Shown: positions 1-5,888, counted from the stretch's first letter. The stretch: 9,438 nucleotides of DNA from an uncultured Clostridia bacterium (GCA_938014855.1 CALLQM010000442.1:1-9438), one strand, 5' to 3'. Program-made: numbers and translations. Notes: a model not told the origin generated them from the sequence alone.

Positions 1-143
1 TCTGCGGCATCTTCCACTTCCTCGGGAACTTCGTCTACATAAACTTCAGCAAGCCCGTCATCGGCCATACGGAACACTTCCGGGCAGTTTTCGGCGCAAA
101 GGCCGCAGGAAATACAGCCGTCACGTTCGATGGATGCTTTCAT
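1..143 (-). CDS. [4Fe-4S] ferredoxin, partial (C-terminus beyond window)
   Basis: This is the N-terminal 47 codons of a small ferredoxin, an electron carrier of the cytoplasm. Read on the minus strand from the ATG at 143, it opens MKASIERDGCISCGLCAENC and then P. That gives a CX2CX2CX3CP cluster-binding motif with cysteines at residues 10, 13, 16 and 20. An acidic stretch (DEVPEEVED) follows, as in monocluster clostridial and Thermotoga-type ferredoxins of about 60-65 residues, whose last cluster ligand lies near the C-terminus. That ligand is outside the window, so the cluster number is not proven. A very strong ribosome binding site (AAAGGAGGG on the minus strand, about 151-159) fixes the start. 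The gene lies downstream of the ECF gene on the same strand, but a hairpin terminator at 224-259 separates them, so it is probably its own transcript. I found no convincing sigma-A promoter in 144-223. Confidence 0.9.
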   Translation of the reverse strand, partial: MKASIERDGCISCGLCAENCPEVFRMADDGLAEVYVDEVPEEVEDAA

Positions 144-179
144 AAAAACCCTCCTTTCCAATTTCAGGGGACGGCTTTA

Positions 180-207
180 GTATGTACCGCGTTGGATGGG
201 TTCATAC
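180..207. repeat. Imperfect inverted repeat upstream of ferredoxin
   Basis: GTATGTACC (180-188) and GGTTCATAC (199-207) form a dyad of nine pairs with one mismatch and a 10-base centre. It lies about 37-64 bases upstream of the ferredoxin start, where a promoter or operator would be expected. It could be an operator or chance; nothing else in the sequence decides. Confidence 0.3.
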
Positions 208-223
208 ATTTTATGTGCATAAC

Positions 224-259
224 AAAACATGCTGTTCCGAAATCGGAACAGCATGTTTT
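224..259 (-). terminator. Rho-independent terminator after the ECF gene
   Basis: A near-perfect palindrome: AAAACATGCTGTTCCG (224-239) pairs fully with CGGAACAGCATGTTTT (244-259) around a four-base loop. It starts 7 bases beyond the stop codon of the minus-strand ECF gene. On that strand the stem ends in TTTTGTT, a usable U-tract. It lies before the ferredoxin start and so insulates the two genes. Confidence 0.85.
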
Positions 260-265
260 TAAATG

Positions 266-850
266 TTATTTTTTTGATGGGAACAGTTTGTTTTCAAATC
301 CGGCGCGAACAAGTGCACTGCGGAAGACAGGGGCTAGCAGAACCGAGAGAATCACGGCAACCAATGCGTTGAATCCGGATGTAATCAGTTTGATTCCGCA
401 GGCGGACAGCGCGGCGGCAAATCCACTGCCTGCCAGTAAAAGCGTGATTAAGCTTTTTCCGATGTGCAAAACTAAATAAGTAACGGCTCCGGAAAGCGCT
501 CCAATCCAATTCCATTTGGTTTCTTTTCCGCCGCGGCCGTTCCAATGTGCAATCAGACCGCAGACAAAACTCATCATAAAGAAAAAGACCAGTGTAAACG
601 GTGCGCTTGCGACAAAAACGGGGTCGGTCAGATCATACAGCGCCGAGCCGATGCCTGCGGCTAAACCTCCGCGCACGCCTCCGAACAGCAAACCGCCGAG
701 CAGGCACAAAATATTTCCCACTTTAATCATAGTTGGGCCGGCCGGTGTAGGGATTGGTCCAATCTTTAAAAAGGCAGTGGAAACAAAGCACAGAGCCGCC
801 ATCACACCGATAATGACGATATCATATACCGAAAACTTATTTGAACGCAT
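266..850 (-). CDS. ECF transporter S component (vitamin-binding membrane protein)
   Basis: This is a 194-residue, very hydrophobic protein with about six membrane segments, the usual size and shape of the substrate-binding S component of energy-coupling factor importers. The glycine-rich stretch GNILCLLGGLLFGGVRGG (about residues 46-63), followed by GIGSALYDL, is typical of the COG4720-like S-component family, whose members import riboflavin, pyridoxine, hydroxymethylpyrimidine or related vitamins. I cannot assign the substrate from sequence alone, and no recognisable vitamin riboswitch precedes the gene to help. No EcfA/EcfA'/EcfT genes are nearby, so it would share a module encoded elsewhere (group II ECF); that is an inference. 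The start at 850 has an AGGAGG site 7 bases upstream (858-863), a sigma-A promoter at 883-911, and a strong terminator just after the stop. It is therefore probably monocistronic. Confidence 0.85.
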   Translation of the reverse strand: MRSNKFSVYDIVIIGVMAALCFVSTAFLKIGPIPTPAGPTMIKVGNILCLLGGLLFGGVRGGLAAGIGSALYDLTDPVFVASAPFTLVFFFMMSFVCGLIAHWNGRGGKETKWNWIGALSGAVTYLVLHIGKSLITLLLAGSGFAAALSACGIKLITSGFNALVAVILSVLLAPVFRSALVRAGFENKLFPSKK

Positions 851-882
851 AAAAGTTCCTCCTCGATATTTTTCCTATCTTC

Positions 883-911
883 AGTATATTCTTGTTGGAT
901 TCGGCTTGCAA
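883..911 (-). promoter_or_regulatory. Sigma-A promoter for the ECF gene
   Basis: On the minus strand, TTGCAA (906-911) and TATACT (883-888) are separated by 17 bases. Transcription would start near 876, giving a short leader of about 25 bases before the ATG. That leaves no room for a riboswitch. Confidence 0.7.
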
Positions 912-1002
912 AAGCAGACCGCTTCCATTTATAAAGTGGAAAAATGATAAATCTTACAATTAAGATGCGGTACAGATAGCAATATTTGGTAATTAAATAC
1001 AA

Positions 1003-1036
1003 CCCGCTGCTGCCGAAAGGAAACGGCAAAAGCGGG
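1003..1036 (-). terminator. Probable terminator after the 137-residue gene
   Basis: CCCGCT (1003-1008) pairs with AGCGGG (1031-1036), and inside it TGCCG (1011-1015) pairs with CGGCA (1024-1028). Read on the minus strand the stem is followed by TTGTATTTAATT, an imperfect T-rich tail. It lies 63 bases past the stop of the upstream minus-strand gene and before the ECF promoter. Confidence 0.5.
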
Positions 1037-1098
1037 CGGTAACAATATGCACAAATCCAAGTGAGCAAGGACAGGTTTAGACTGGTCAGATGGTAGAA

Positions 1099-1512
1099 TC
1101 AATCTTTGCTTGCAAGAAAGGCTTGACGCCCTTTTTCTGTTACAGTCAAAACGCCGCGCTGAATGGCCGGTGTATCAAACAGGAAATCCGGTTTTTGCTT
1201 ACCCTCTTCCACCAATTCACAAAGCTGTTGGAACAAATCACTGTCCAAATAAACTTGAAAGTCGGAGCGCGCAGAAACCGGCAGATGAAAGCATACGCGA
1301 ATGAGTCCGCTCTCGCTCATATTACGAATCAAATCACCGCGCTGTTTGACGGTTTCCATCGTTTCATGGATATCGTCCAAGTGCACAAAATTGAGTGCGG
1401 TTGAGATCAAATCCGGCTGGGTGCTGCTATGAAGTTCAAATCGGGTAACGGTATAGCGTTTGCAGTTTTTAATGCTGGCAATCAGATTTTTCTGATCTGT
1501 GGATAGTTTCAT
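1099..1512 (-). CDS. Hypothetical protein, 137 residues, possible winged-helix fold
   Basis: I do not recognise this protein. It is soluble, with no signal peptide or membrane segment. The N-terminus is helical and charged (MKLSTDQKNLIASIKNCKRY). The C-terminal part reads SESGLIRVCFHLPVS (residues 66-80) and later RGVLTVTEKGRQAF (119-132). A GLI-type turn followed by a 'LTVTEKGR' strand resembles the wing region of winged-helix regulators such as MarR or PadR proteins, but no clear recognition helix can be shown, so a DNA-binding role is only a suggestion. The gene is likely real: it has an AGAGGAT ribosome binding site (1519-1525), a good extended -10 promoter upstream (1559-1587) and a hairpin downstream. 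It is transcribed divergently from the alpha/beta hydrolase, an arrangement often seen for a regulator and its target, though nothing here proves that link. Confidence 0.7.
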   Translation of the reverse strand: MKLSTDQKNLIASIKNCKRYTVTRFELHSSTQPDLISTALNFVHLDDIHETMETVKQRGDLIRNMSESGLIRVCFHLPVSARSDFQVYLDSDLFQQLCELVEEGKQKPDFLFDTPAIQRGVLTVTEKGRQAFLASKD

Positions 1513-1558
1513 AAATAAATCCTCTTTTCTTAGGGAATGTCAAATTCGTCTTTCTGTA

Positions 1559-1587
1559 AGTTTACCATTCTCTTATTTTTATTGCAA
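1559..1587 (-). promoter_or_regulatory. Extended -10 promoter for the 137-residue gene
   Basis: On the minus strand, TTGCAA (1582-1587) and TAAACT (1559-1564) are 17 bases apart, with a TG one base upstream of the -10 box. Predicted transcription starts near 1552, leaving a leader of about 40 bases. Confidence 0.65.
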
Positions 1588-1657
1588 TGATCATGTTGAT
1601 TTTGCGATTGGGACACTTCTATTTTAAAATAAAGCAGGTTCTTGTGGAAAACTGACA

Positions 1658-1686
1658 TTGGAAAATCAAGACATATCGTGTAGAAT
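1658..1686 (+). promoter_or_regulatory. Sigma-A promoter for the alpha/beta hydrolase gene
   Basis: TTGGAA (1658-1663) and TAGAAT (1681-1686) are spaced by 17 bases. The start point would be near 1693, giving a leader of about 120 bases. Together with the minus-strand promoter at 1559-1587 this accounts for the 302-base gap 1513-1814. The leader ends in a small hairpin, GGCAG (1778-1782) with CTGCC (1795-1799), that directly abuts the ribosome binding site. Confidence 0.6.
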
Positions 1687-1814
1687 AGAAGTATCAGATC
1701 CGTTTCCCCGGGCTTTTGCATCCATTGTTCGAAAAAAGATGACTGCACCAGTGTCAGATGGGGACAATTCAGGGTAAGGCAGGCTTTCACGGGTCTGCCG
1801 AAGGAGGAACAAGC

Positions 1815-2558
1815 ATGCCGGAATTTAAATTTGAAGGTGCATCACTGCATTATGAGGAAGAAGGGGAAGGCGAGCCTTTGCTGCTGCTGCACGGCAATGG
1901 AGAGGAACTGCACTATTTTGATAAGCAGATCCCGGTGTTTGCCCAGCAGTATCGAGTCATTGCAATGGATACGCGTGCACACGGCGAGTCTACCCGCGGA
2001 GAGGGGGATTTGAGTTTTGAACATTTTGCAGATGATGCGGCGGCGCTCCTCGAGTATTTGGGAATTGAAAGCGCACATGTACTTGGTTTTTCCGATGGAG
2101 GAAATACGGCAATGATGCTTGCTCTGCGCCACCCACGCAAAGTGCGTTCGCTTCTGCTTAATGGAGCAAATGCAGACCCTGCAGGAGTGAAAGGTCAATG
2201 GAGGCTTCTCACGGTTATGGGCTATTGGCTGCTGCTTCTGTTTGCGCAGTTTTCAGAGACGGCCGCATATAAACGGGATATTATAAGGCTGATGGTCAAA
2301 CAACCGCGCCTTACTTCTGTAAACCTCGGAGCAATCGATGCACCGACGCTGGTTTTGGTGGGACAAAATGATATGATCAAACCGGAACACAGCCAAATGA
2401 TCACACGCAATATCCGCCATGCACAGCTTGTTACCTTACGGGGAGCGGGACATTTTGCAGCGCAAAGCCATTCTGAGGAATATAATAAGATCGCATTGGA
2501 GTTCTTTTCAAAAGCCAAACAAGGAACAACTGTACAAATTATGACAAGTGAAGACTAA
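1815..2558 (+). CDS. Alpha/beta hydrolase
   Basis: A 247-residue cytoplasmic alpha/beta-fold hydrolase. The oxyanion-type motif HGNG is at residues 26-29, followed by MDTRAHGEST (51-60). The nucleophile elbow GFSDGG places the catalytic serine at residue 93. The acid is probably Asp186 in LVGQND, and the histidine is His213 in GAGHF. The full triad and family-typical length suggest an active esterase, lipase or C-C hydrolase type enzyme; the substrate cannot be read from sequence. The start at 1815 is chosen over an in-frame ATG at 1758 because AAGGAGG lies at 1801-1807 with 7-base spacing, whereas the upstream ATG has no such site. Its own promoter lies at 1658-1686. No terminator follows, so some transcripts may read on into the PRPP synthetase gene. 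Confidence 0.9.
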   Translation: MPEFKFEGASLHYEEEGEGEPLLLLHGNGEELHYFDKQIPVFAQQYRVIAMDTRAHGESTRGEGDLSFEHFADDAAALLEYLGIESAHVLGFSDGGNTAMMLALRHPRKVRSLLLNGANADPAGVKGQWRLLTVMGYWLLLLFAQFSETAAYKRDIIRLMVKQPRLTSVNLGAIDAPTLVLVGQNDMIKPEHSQMITRNIRHAQLVTLRGAGHFAAQSHSEEYNKIALEFFSKAKQGTTVQIMTSED

Positions 2559-2579
2559 AATCTTCAGTTCCATCATAAA

Positions 2580-2608
2580 TTGACAATCACGAATAGTGTG
2601 GTTATAAT
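2580..2608 (+). promoter_or_regulatory. Perfect consensus sigma-A promoter for the PRPP synthetase gene
   Basis: TTGACA (2580-2585) and TATAAT (2603-2608) are exactly 17 bases apart, matching the consensus at every position. Transcription should start near 2615, giving a leader of about 97 bases. This predicts strong constitutive expression unless the leader acts as a control. Confidence 0.9.
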
Positions 2609-2628
2609 AGAATGGCTAATTTGCGCAA

Positions 2629-2687
2629 TGCCGATTTATTCGGCAAACATTAGGAAGAAAATGGAAAAGTGACGGTTTTTATAACCG
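2629..2687 (+). other. Two small leader hairpins with identical TTTAT loops
   Basis: Between the predicted transcription start and the ribosome binding site lie two stems. The first is TGCCGA (2629-2634) with TCGGCA (2640-2645); the second is CGGTT (2673-2677) with AACCG (2683-2687). Each closes a TTTAT loop. They may stabilise or regulate the mRNA. No named riboswitch was recognised. Confidence 0.4.
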
Positions 2688-2711
2688 GAAAAAGAAAAGG
2701 AGCTTGAACGA

Positions 2712-3863
2712 ATGGCACCACAGTTGGAAGTTGGGGAATTTTTTAATTTGGAAAACCGAGTCGCGCCGTTAGGGCTGATTGTTACAGAAGGGGCTCGTGA
2801 GCTTGGTCAAAAAATTGATGCTCACCTGACAAAATGGGCCGCAGAAAGCGGCAGCGATATCGATACGTTTGAGATTGAAAGCGAATGCCCCAGATTTTCC
2901 TCCGGGGACAGCACGCAACTCATAAAACCCTCAGTCCGCGGCGACAATTTGTTTACGCGTGTAGCTGTCGGAACCCACAGCTGTACCTATGCCATGTTTG
3001 GTGAAAAAAATCATATGTCGCCGGACGACCACTTTCAGGATCTGAAACGTTTGATTCAGGCCGCTTCGGGCAAAGCGCACCGTATCACGGTTATTATGCC
3101 CATTCTATACGGCGGCAGACAGCACCGCCGCAATTACCGCGAGTCTCTTGACTGCGCATGTGCTTTGCAGGAACTGCAGTCGATGGGTGTTTCCAATATT
3201 ATTTCGTTTGATGCCCATGATGCCCGCGTTCAGAATGCGATCCCGCTGATGGGATTTGACAATGTAATGCCCGCTTACCAAGTGCTGAAAGCATTGTTCC
3301 GCTGTGTTCCGGATCTCAGACTGGATCCTGAAAACTTTATGGTTGTCAGCCCCGATGAAGGTGCTATGAACCGGAATATGTATTATGCATCGGTTTTGGG
3401 TGTGGATCTTGGTATGTTCTACAAACGCCGCGATTATTCTCGCGTGGTCAATGGACGTAATCCGATTGTAGCGCATGAATATTTGGGCAATTCCGTTGAA
3501 GGCAAAGATGTATTCATCTCGGACGATATCATTTCTTCGGGTGAATCCATGCTGGATATTGCATATGAGCTGAAAAAGAGAAAAGCAAGCCGTATTTTCT
3601 GCTATTCGACTTATGCAATTTTCACCAATGGTTTGGAATTGTTTGACAAAGCCGTCAACAGTGGTGTAGTGGACGGAGTGTTTGGAAGCAATCTAACTTA
3701 CCGAAACCCAGAACTGCGTCAAAGAGATTGGTTCCATGAAGTGGATGTTTCAAAATATATTGCTTATTTTATTGCAGCCATCAATCATGATATTTCGGTT
3801 AGTTCAATCATTGATCCGCATGAAAAAATCAAAGCACTGCTTGCAAAACGCAACAATCAATAA
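2712..3863 (+). CDS. prs: Ribose-phosphate pyrophosphokinase, divergent long form
   Basis: Makes PRPP from ribose 5-phosphate and ATP for nucleotide, NAD, histidine and tryptophan synthesis. At 383 residues it is about 65 longer than the usual enzyme. The expected landmarks occur in order. PRFSSGD (60-66) stands where RFSDGE is normal, followed by SVRGDNLF (74-81). YGGRQHRRNYRES (133-145) stands for the YARQDRK loop. FDAHDARVQ (166-174) matches DLHAGQIQ, VVSPDEGAMNR (211-221) matches VVSPDVGG, the flexible-loop KRR is at 238-240, and the PRPP-binding loop is DDIISSGES (271-279). The overall match is clear, but the nucleotide-site Asp and Glu of FSDGE are replaced by Ser64 and Asp66. It may be a lineage-specific PRPP synthetase or a paralogue with altered control. 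The start follows AAAGGAG (2696-2702) with 9-base spacing. A consensus promoter and a terminator flank it, so it is a single-gene unit with possible read-through from the hydrolase. Confidence 0.85.
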   Translation: MAPQLEVGEFFNLENRVAPLGLIVTEGARELGQKIDAHLTKWAAESGSDIDTFEIESECPRFSSGDSTQLIKPSVRGDNLFTRVAVGTHSCTYAMFGEKNHMSPDDHFQDLKRLIQAASGKAHRITVIMPILYGGRQHRRNYRESLDCACALQELQSMGVSNIISFDAHDARVQNAIPLMGFDNVMPAYQVLKALFRCVPDLRLDPENFMVVSPDEGAMNRNMYYASVLGVDLGMFYKRRDYSRVVNGRNPIVAHEYLGNSVEGKDVFISDDIISSGESMLDIAYELKKRKASRIFCYSTYAIFTNGLELFDKAVNSGVVDGVFGSNLTYRNPELRQRDWFHEVDVSKYIAYFIAAINHDISVSSIIDPHEKIKALLAKRNNQ

Positions 3864-3866
3864 GAG

Positions 3867-3895
3867 AAAGGCCGGGGCGAAAGCACCGGCCTTTT
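3867..3895 (+). terminator. Rho-independent terminator after the PRPP synthetase gene
   Basis: AAAGGCCGG (3867-3875) pairs with CCGGCCTTT (3886-3894). After one G/A mismatch a further GC pair closes a GAAA tetraloop (3879-3882). The stem starts 3 bases beyond the stop codon and runs into TTTT. The U-tract is short but the stem is very stable. Confidence 0.9.
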
Positions 3896-3900
3896 CAGCA

Positions 3901-3926
3901 ATTATGACAAAGTTTGACAAATTATG
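3901..3926 (+). promoter_or_regulatory. Tandem TGACAAA repeats overlapping a TTGACA box
   Basis: TGACAAA occurs at 3905-3911 and again at 3915-3921, exactly 10 bases apart, and ATTATG flanks the pair at 3901-3906 and 3921-3926. The second copy overlaps a consensus -35 box, TTGACA (3914-3919). The -10 box is poor (best ATAAAA at 3938-3943, 18-base spacing). A weak -10 with phased repeats over the -35 is the form of an activator-dependent promoter for the gene at 4086. Each repeat differs from the Spo0A box TGNCGAA by one base. Confidence 0.4.
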
Positions 3927-4085
3927 CGAAATATGAAATAAAAATACTTAATTTTTGCTGATTAAAACCGATTAAGACAATAAGTGTATCTGTCATGTAT
4001 TTGCAGTCGTCGTATGAATCATTGTTTTCAGAAGGAAAACGGTGGTATTTACGAGTCTGTCTGAATCAAGAAAGGGGGTGCACTG

Positions 4086-4586
4086 TTGTTAAAAAAAGAG
4101 AAAAGTGCCGTATGTAATTACCCGGAAACAAAGTTTGTGGATTATAACATGGAGCCAATCCGTAGTGTAGAGACTGATTTTTCCATCATTTTGTCCGATT
4201 TGACGGAAACTCAGGAATACGAGGGTGCATATTGCTGTACCTATGAAGGATTTAAAAATATTTACCGATTTGTCAGACGAAATGCAAAACGAAGCCATAG
4301 TCCATATTATTTGGTGTTATATACCTTAATTGACCGCAATAATGATGTACCGCCGGCAAGCTTGGGCGACCGTGCCATTCGGATTTTAAAGGATGCGATT
4401 TCCAGCTCGCTTCGCTGTGGTGATTTGTACGCACGCTATAGCTACTGCCAGTTTGTAGTGATTCTGCCTGGTGCATCTGAAGAAAATGGAAAAAAAGTGG
4501 CACAGCGTGTGGTAGACTGTTATAACAGCTACGGGACAATTCCCGGAATTCGGCTTACATACAAGCTTCATCCACTGACATTCTAA
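4086..4586 (+). CDS. Stand-alone degenerate GGDEF-like domain protein
   Basis: A 166-residue soluble protein. Residues about 52-146 follow the GGDEF fold pattern: a helix with YRFVRRNAKRS (60-70), a core strand YYLVLYTLID (74-83), GDRAIRILKDAISSSLR (94-110), CGDLYARYSYCQFVVILPGA (111-130) and ENGKKVAQRV (133-142). The signature GGDEF is replaced by SYCQF (119-123), so it cannot act as a diguanylate cyclase and lacks the usual metal and GTP residues. From memory, the same dead module forms the C-terminus of some clostridial BTAD-type transcriptional regulators; here it stands alone with only about 50 residues in front. The likely start is TTG at 4086, 7 bases after AAAGGGGG (4071-4078). An in-frame TGA at 4062 excludes a longer N-terminus. 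Role probably protein-protein sensing or scaffolding, but this is unproven. Confidence 0.7.
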   Translation: MLKKEKSAVCNYPETKFVDYNMEPIRSVETDFSIILSDLTETQEYEGAYCCTYEGFKNIYRFVRRNAKRSHSPYYLVLYTLIDRNNDVPPASLGDRAIRILKDAISSSLRCGDLYARYSYCQFVVILPGASEENGKKVAQRVVDCYNSYGTIPGIRLTYKLHPLTF

Positions 4587-4590
4587 GAAA

Positions 4591-4623
4591 AAGGCTGTCT
4601 TACCGACAAGGTAAGACAGCCTT
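4591..4623. terminator. Bidirectional terminator between convergent genes
   Basis: AAGGCTGTCTTACC (4591-4604) and GGTAAGACAGCCTT (4610-4623) form a perfect 14-base-pair stem with a GACAA loop. T-runs follow on both strands: ATTTTTT on plus, TTTTTC on minus once stem bases are counted. It serves the GGDEF-like gene on the plus strand and the DEAD-box helicase gene on the minus strand. Confidence 0.95.
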
Positions 4624-4628
4624 ATTTT

Positions 4629-5765
4629 TTATGCTTTTATAAGATGCCCTTTTTCATCAAAGCGCAGTTCGGTCACTTGCGCGCGGGCGTATTTTAGGAT
4701 GTTTCGCAGACGCGGAAGTGCGTGCCGCGAATAAAAGATGTAAGACGGGCCCTCTTTCTTTGCACGTCCGGTTCGTCCGATACGATGGGTATAAAATTCG
4801 TTTTCGGTGGGAACTTCATAATTAAAGACCGCGTCGATATCGGTTACATCAATTCCTCGAGCGGCAACATCGGTTGCAACCAAAATATTGAATTTCCCCT
4901 CTCGGAAGTCTGCCATGGTGCGATTTCGCTCTGTCTGGCGCATATCTCCGTTCAGACAATCGGCTTGAAATCCTTTTTCCCGAAGCATGTTAGCCAAACT
5001 GGTGGTTGAATATTTGGTGTTGCAGAAAATCATGACTTTATGAAATTCATTCAGCCGCAAAATATACACAAGGTCGGCAAACTTCTGCCGTCCAACGCTT
5101 TGAATCATATATTGCGCGATTTTTGGTTCGCTGTCCTGCACCGGCGCAACCGTCAGTTCCACCGTATCCCGCTGATAAAGCCAGCCGATATCCATGACTT
5201 CACGGGAAATCGTTGCGGAAAACATGACCATCTGCTTAGTTTTCGGAAGCTGGTCAAGAATTTTGCAGACGTCTTTATAAAAGCCCATGTTGAGCATTTC
5301 ATCCGCTTCATCCAAAACGGCATAGTTTACATGCGAAAGCTGAACTGTTCGGCGGTGCATGTGGTCAAGCAGACGCCCGGGTGTGGCAACAATAATTTGT
5401 GCACCGCGCTTGATGGCGTCGATCTGCTTGCCGATTGGCTGACCGCCATAAACCGTAACGATTTTGAGTCCTTTTTTATAAAAAGCCAGCTGACGCAGTT
5501 CTTCACTAATCTGCACAGCCAGTTCCCGGGTAGGGGAAAGGATGACCGCCTGAAGTTTTGGATTGGACGCATCCACTTTTTCAATCAGCGGGATTCCAAA
5601 AGCACAAGTTTTTCCCGTGCCGGTGGGCGCCTTTGCGATAATTTCGTGTCCTTCAAGCATAACGGGAATCGCTTTTTCTTGTATTTCCGTCATCTCTGTG
5701 AAACCCATACGATCCACGGCTTTCAGCAGTTCCTCCGAAAGAGGCAGATCTCTGTACATTGACAT
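4629..5765 (-). CDS. DEAD-box ATP-dependent RNA helicase
   Basis: An ATP-driven RNA unwinding enzyme that acts in RNA turnover, ribosome assembly or cold adaptation. All core motifs are intact: Q-motif TEIQEKAI (26-33), Walker A APTGTGKT (46-53), PTRELA (78-83), GG (107-108), TPGR (128-131), DEAD (152-155), SAT (183-185), ATDVAARGID (297-306) and HRIGRTGR (327-334). At 378 residues it is little more than the two RecA-like domains plus about 40 residues. It lacks the DbpA-type RNA-binding or long basic tail of CshA/DeaD proteins, so its target specificity probably comes from partners. The start is the ATG at 5765; AAAGGAG lies 12 bases upstream, longer than ideal, and a second ATG two codons in is even farther away. 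The promoter is at 5889-5918 and the leader is long and structured. It converges on the GGDEF-like gene through a shared terminator. Confidence 0.95.
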   Translation of the reverse strand: MSMYRDLPLSEELLKAVDRMGFTEMTEIQEKAIPVMLEGHEIIAKAPTGTGKTCAFGIPLIEKVDASNPKLQAVILSPTRELAVQISEELRQLAFYKKGLKIVTVYGGQPIGKQIDAIKRGAQIIVATPGRLLDHMHRRTVQLSHVNYAVLDEADEMLNMGFYKDVCKILDQLPKTKQMVMFSATISREVMDIGWLYQRDTVELTVAPVQDSEPKIAQYMIQSVGRQKFADLVYILRLNEFHKVMIFCNTKYSTTSLANMLREKGFQADCLNGDMRQTERNRTMADFREGKFNILVATDVAARGIDVTDIDAVFNYEVPTENEFYTHRIGRTGRAKKEGPSYIFYSRHALPRLRNILKYARAQVTELRFDEKGHLIKA

Positions 5766-5795
5766 CGATTTTTCAATCTCCTTTATCTATCACAA

Positions 5796-5857
5796 CCCGA
5801 ACCGTTCACAACGTCGGGTAACGTGCTGGCTGCCGGTGCATCATGCTGTTCCGGTGC
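5796..5857 (-). promoter_or_regulatory. Structured 5' leader of the helicase mRNA
   Basis: The helicase transcript should carry about 115 bases of leader. It contains a hairpin of CCCGA (5796-5800) with TCGGG (5814-5818), extended inside by CGTT (5803-5806) with AACG (5810-5813). A second possible stem lies between CCGG at 5833-5836 and at 5851-5854. CCGGTGC occurs twice as a direct repeat (5833-5839 and 5851-5857). Long folded leaders are known on cold-responsive RNA helicase mRNAs; that role here is inference. Confidence 0.35.
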
Positions 5858-5888
5858 TGCTTACAAAATTAACACGTACATTTTGTCT

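Noticed and set aside
851..1098. Vitamin riboswitch upstream of the ECF gene
   Set aside because: The promoter at 883-911 leaves only about 25 transcribed bases, and no FMN, TPP, folate or cobalamin motif was recognised; the hairpin at 1003-1036 is better read as the terminator of the preceding gene.
1739..1777. Twelve-codon open frame (MTAPVSDGDNSG) in the alpha/beta hydrolase leader, possible leader peptide
   Set aside because: It has no Shine-Dalgarno sequence and no codon pattern suggesting attenuation; frames this short occur by chance.
1530..1790. 86-codon minus-strand frame across the divergent promoters
   Set aside because: It has no ribosome binding site, overlaps both predicted promoters and has no recognisable protein character.
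1758..1814. In-frame upstream ATG that would extend the alpha/beta hydrolase by 19 residues
   Set aside because: The ATG at 1815 has AAGGAGG at ideal spacing, and the extension includes the ribosome binding site and a hairpin, so it is leader rather than protein.
5040..5762. 240-codon plus-strand frame opposite the helicase gene
   Set aside because: It is antisense to an unambiguous DEAD-box gene with all motifs intact, and it has no ribosome binding site or family resemblance.
5842..5853. CATGCTGTTCCG repeated from the terminator at 228-239, as a possible dispersed repeat
   Set aside because: A 12-base exact match between two places in 9.4 kb is expected by chance, and the flanks do not match.
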